A stretch of 64,000 nt of DNA from Loxodes magnus (taxonomy: Eukaryota; Ciliophora; Karyorelictea; Loxodida; Loxodidae): assembly GCA_946699065.1 (NCBI GenBank), contig CAMPDV010000198.1:372001-436000 (forward strand), given 5' to 3'. Of this stretch, positions 63,133 through 64,000 are shown in pieces. Under the pieces are notes generated by a model. The model saw only the letters and a program-made list of their open reading frames with translations, was not told where the DNA came from and made no database searches. Within the stretch, counting starts at the first letter, position 1. Each line of letters opens with the position of its first letter. The position numbers and the translations under genes were made by a program.

Positions 63133-64000
63133 GAGGATATTTAATTAATAAACTTTAAGTAATTACTCCTAAAGTTAATTTTAAGCTTAGTAGATTTATA
63201 TCTTTAAATTAAAATACTAAGCTTATCTTAATCTAATATATGGTTATAGTTGATTCTTTAATGATAATAATAGGTATCTTATCTATCTGATTACTTAGCA
63301 TAATTCTAATTAACATTGAACTGAATATAATGGTATTGTTTAATATTTTAAATAGGTTTAAGTTAATTATAGCAATAAATGAAGCTTGATAATAAAATAG
63401 GGTTTATAGCTATATTTAATACTTTATACTTGCTTATAATATTAATAAGCTTATAATATTTGATTAAATAACTAGGTAACCTTTAAAGTTAGGTAATAAG
63501 TAGCTTAATATAAGTAACACTTAAGGTTTAGTTGGTATATAAGCAATCTATAATAGATATCTATAAGTAGCTAATAATAAACAAGTAAAGCATTTTCTAT
63601 TTATAGTAAAGATAATTAAGAAGGATTATAAGTCTCTGTATGTTTAAAGTATAAAGTTATTAATAACATATTTTTACCTAGATAATTATTACCTATAAGT
63701 ACCTATAAGTACCTATATCATGCTATAAGTAACCACTGCTAGTTAAAAATTAATAACCTTTATTTTGTATAGATGAAGGCATAATATCTAGTGATTAAAT
63801 ATAAGAAATTTAACAATTGGCAAGTATAGAGATTCAAGTTCTCTTAATAAACTGTATTAACACAGTTCTGTATAGCTAAGCTTTAGCCTTAATGTTTATT
63901 AAACTAAATATATAATAAGAATAGACTTACTATAATGAGATTGCTATATTATATAAAGCTATTTAAATATATTAACTAAAATAATCATTAATTGAGCATT
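63133..64000. other. Right-end spacer
   Basis: A+T-rich with frequent CTATAAGTA-like words. It includes a short tandem repeat of ACCTATAAGT at 63691-63716 (two full copies and a partial third). No telomeric repeat, RNA or gene was recognised before the window ends. Confidence 0.4.

Noticed and set aside
1..64000. Bacterial or viral origin of the window
   Set aside because: The codon reassignments, a spliceosomal-type intron, a CCDC180-like axonemal protein, OSCA-type channel and WD40/TPR families together indicate a ciliate nucleus; no viral or bacterial operon structure was seen.
1..64000. tRNA or rRNA genes, including suppressor tRNAs for TAA/TAG/TGA
   Set aside because: None recognised by eye. 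A tRNA covariance-model search would be decisive; a hit with UUA, CUA or UCA anticodon would be valuable.

Overview
The window reads as nuclear DNA of a ciliate with the karyorelictean genetic code: TAA and TAG encode glutamine, and TGA encodes tryptophan inside genes but also serves as the stop. This is directly visible. The proton pyrophosphatase at 10961-13237 and the NACHT/WD40 gene at 40855-45864 read as complete conserved proteins only when in-frame TAA/TAG are Gln and in-frame TGA is Trp, and several genes end at a TGA. The high A+T content, large mostly intron-free genes on both strands and short spacers fit a Loxodes-like karyorelict, but the species is inference. Standard-code ORF finding fails here; nearly every long standard-code ORF is a fragment or an antisense shadow.

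Layout. 1-3610 (-): coiled-coil/kelch protein running off the left edge. 4197-5915 (+): possible unknown gene. 5982-10223 (-): CCDC180-like axonemal protein. 10961-13237 (+): K+-dependent H+-pyrophosphatase. 13342-16365 (-) and 17549-20656 (-): two members of a transmembrane Cache/HAMP-like/TPR-like/VWA family, whose third member lies at 29294-32203 (+). 21014-23675 (-): OSCA/TMEM63-type channel with a 22-nt intron. 25316-28316: a basic unknown protein, a weaker unknown gene and a small coiled-coil protein. 33978-35363 (-): aldehyde dehydrogenase-fold protein lacking the catalytic Cys and Glu. 40855-45864 (+): STAND/NLR-like protein with NACHT, pentapeptide repeats and 14 WD40 repeats. 53118-54992 (-): TPR-protein kinase. 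54993-55819: frameshifted TPR remnant. 55820-61252 (-): giant TPR array built on a 102-bp tandem repeat.

The stretches between these anchors hold reading frames I judged only by composition and codon periodicity. Because TAA and TAG are not stops and TGA can be Trp, frames stay open by chance, so these calls carry low confidence and could change with transcript data.

Together the confident genes suggest membrane energetics and mechanosensing (pyrophosphatase, OSCA), ligand sensing (three Cache receptors), ciliary structure (CCDC180) and signalling scaffolds (NACHT-WD40, TPR-kinase). I see no operons, rRNA, CRISPR or mobile element.
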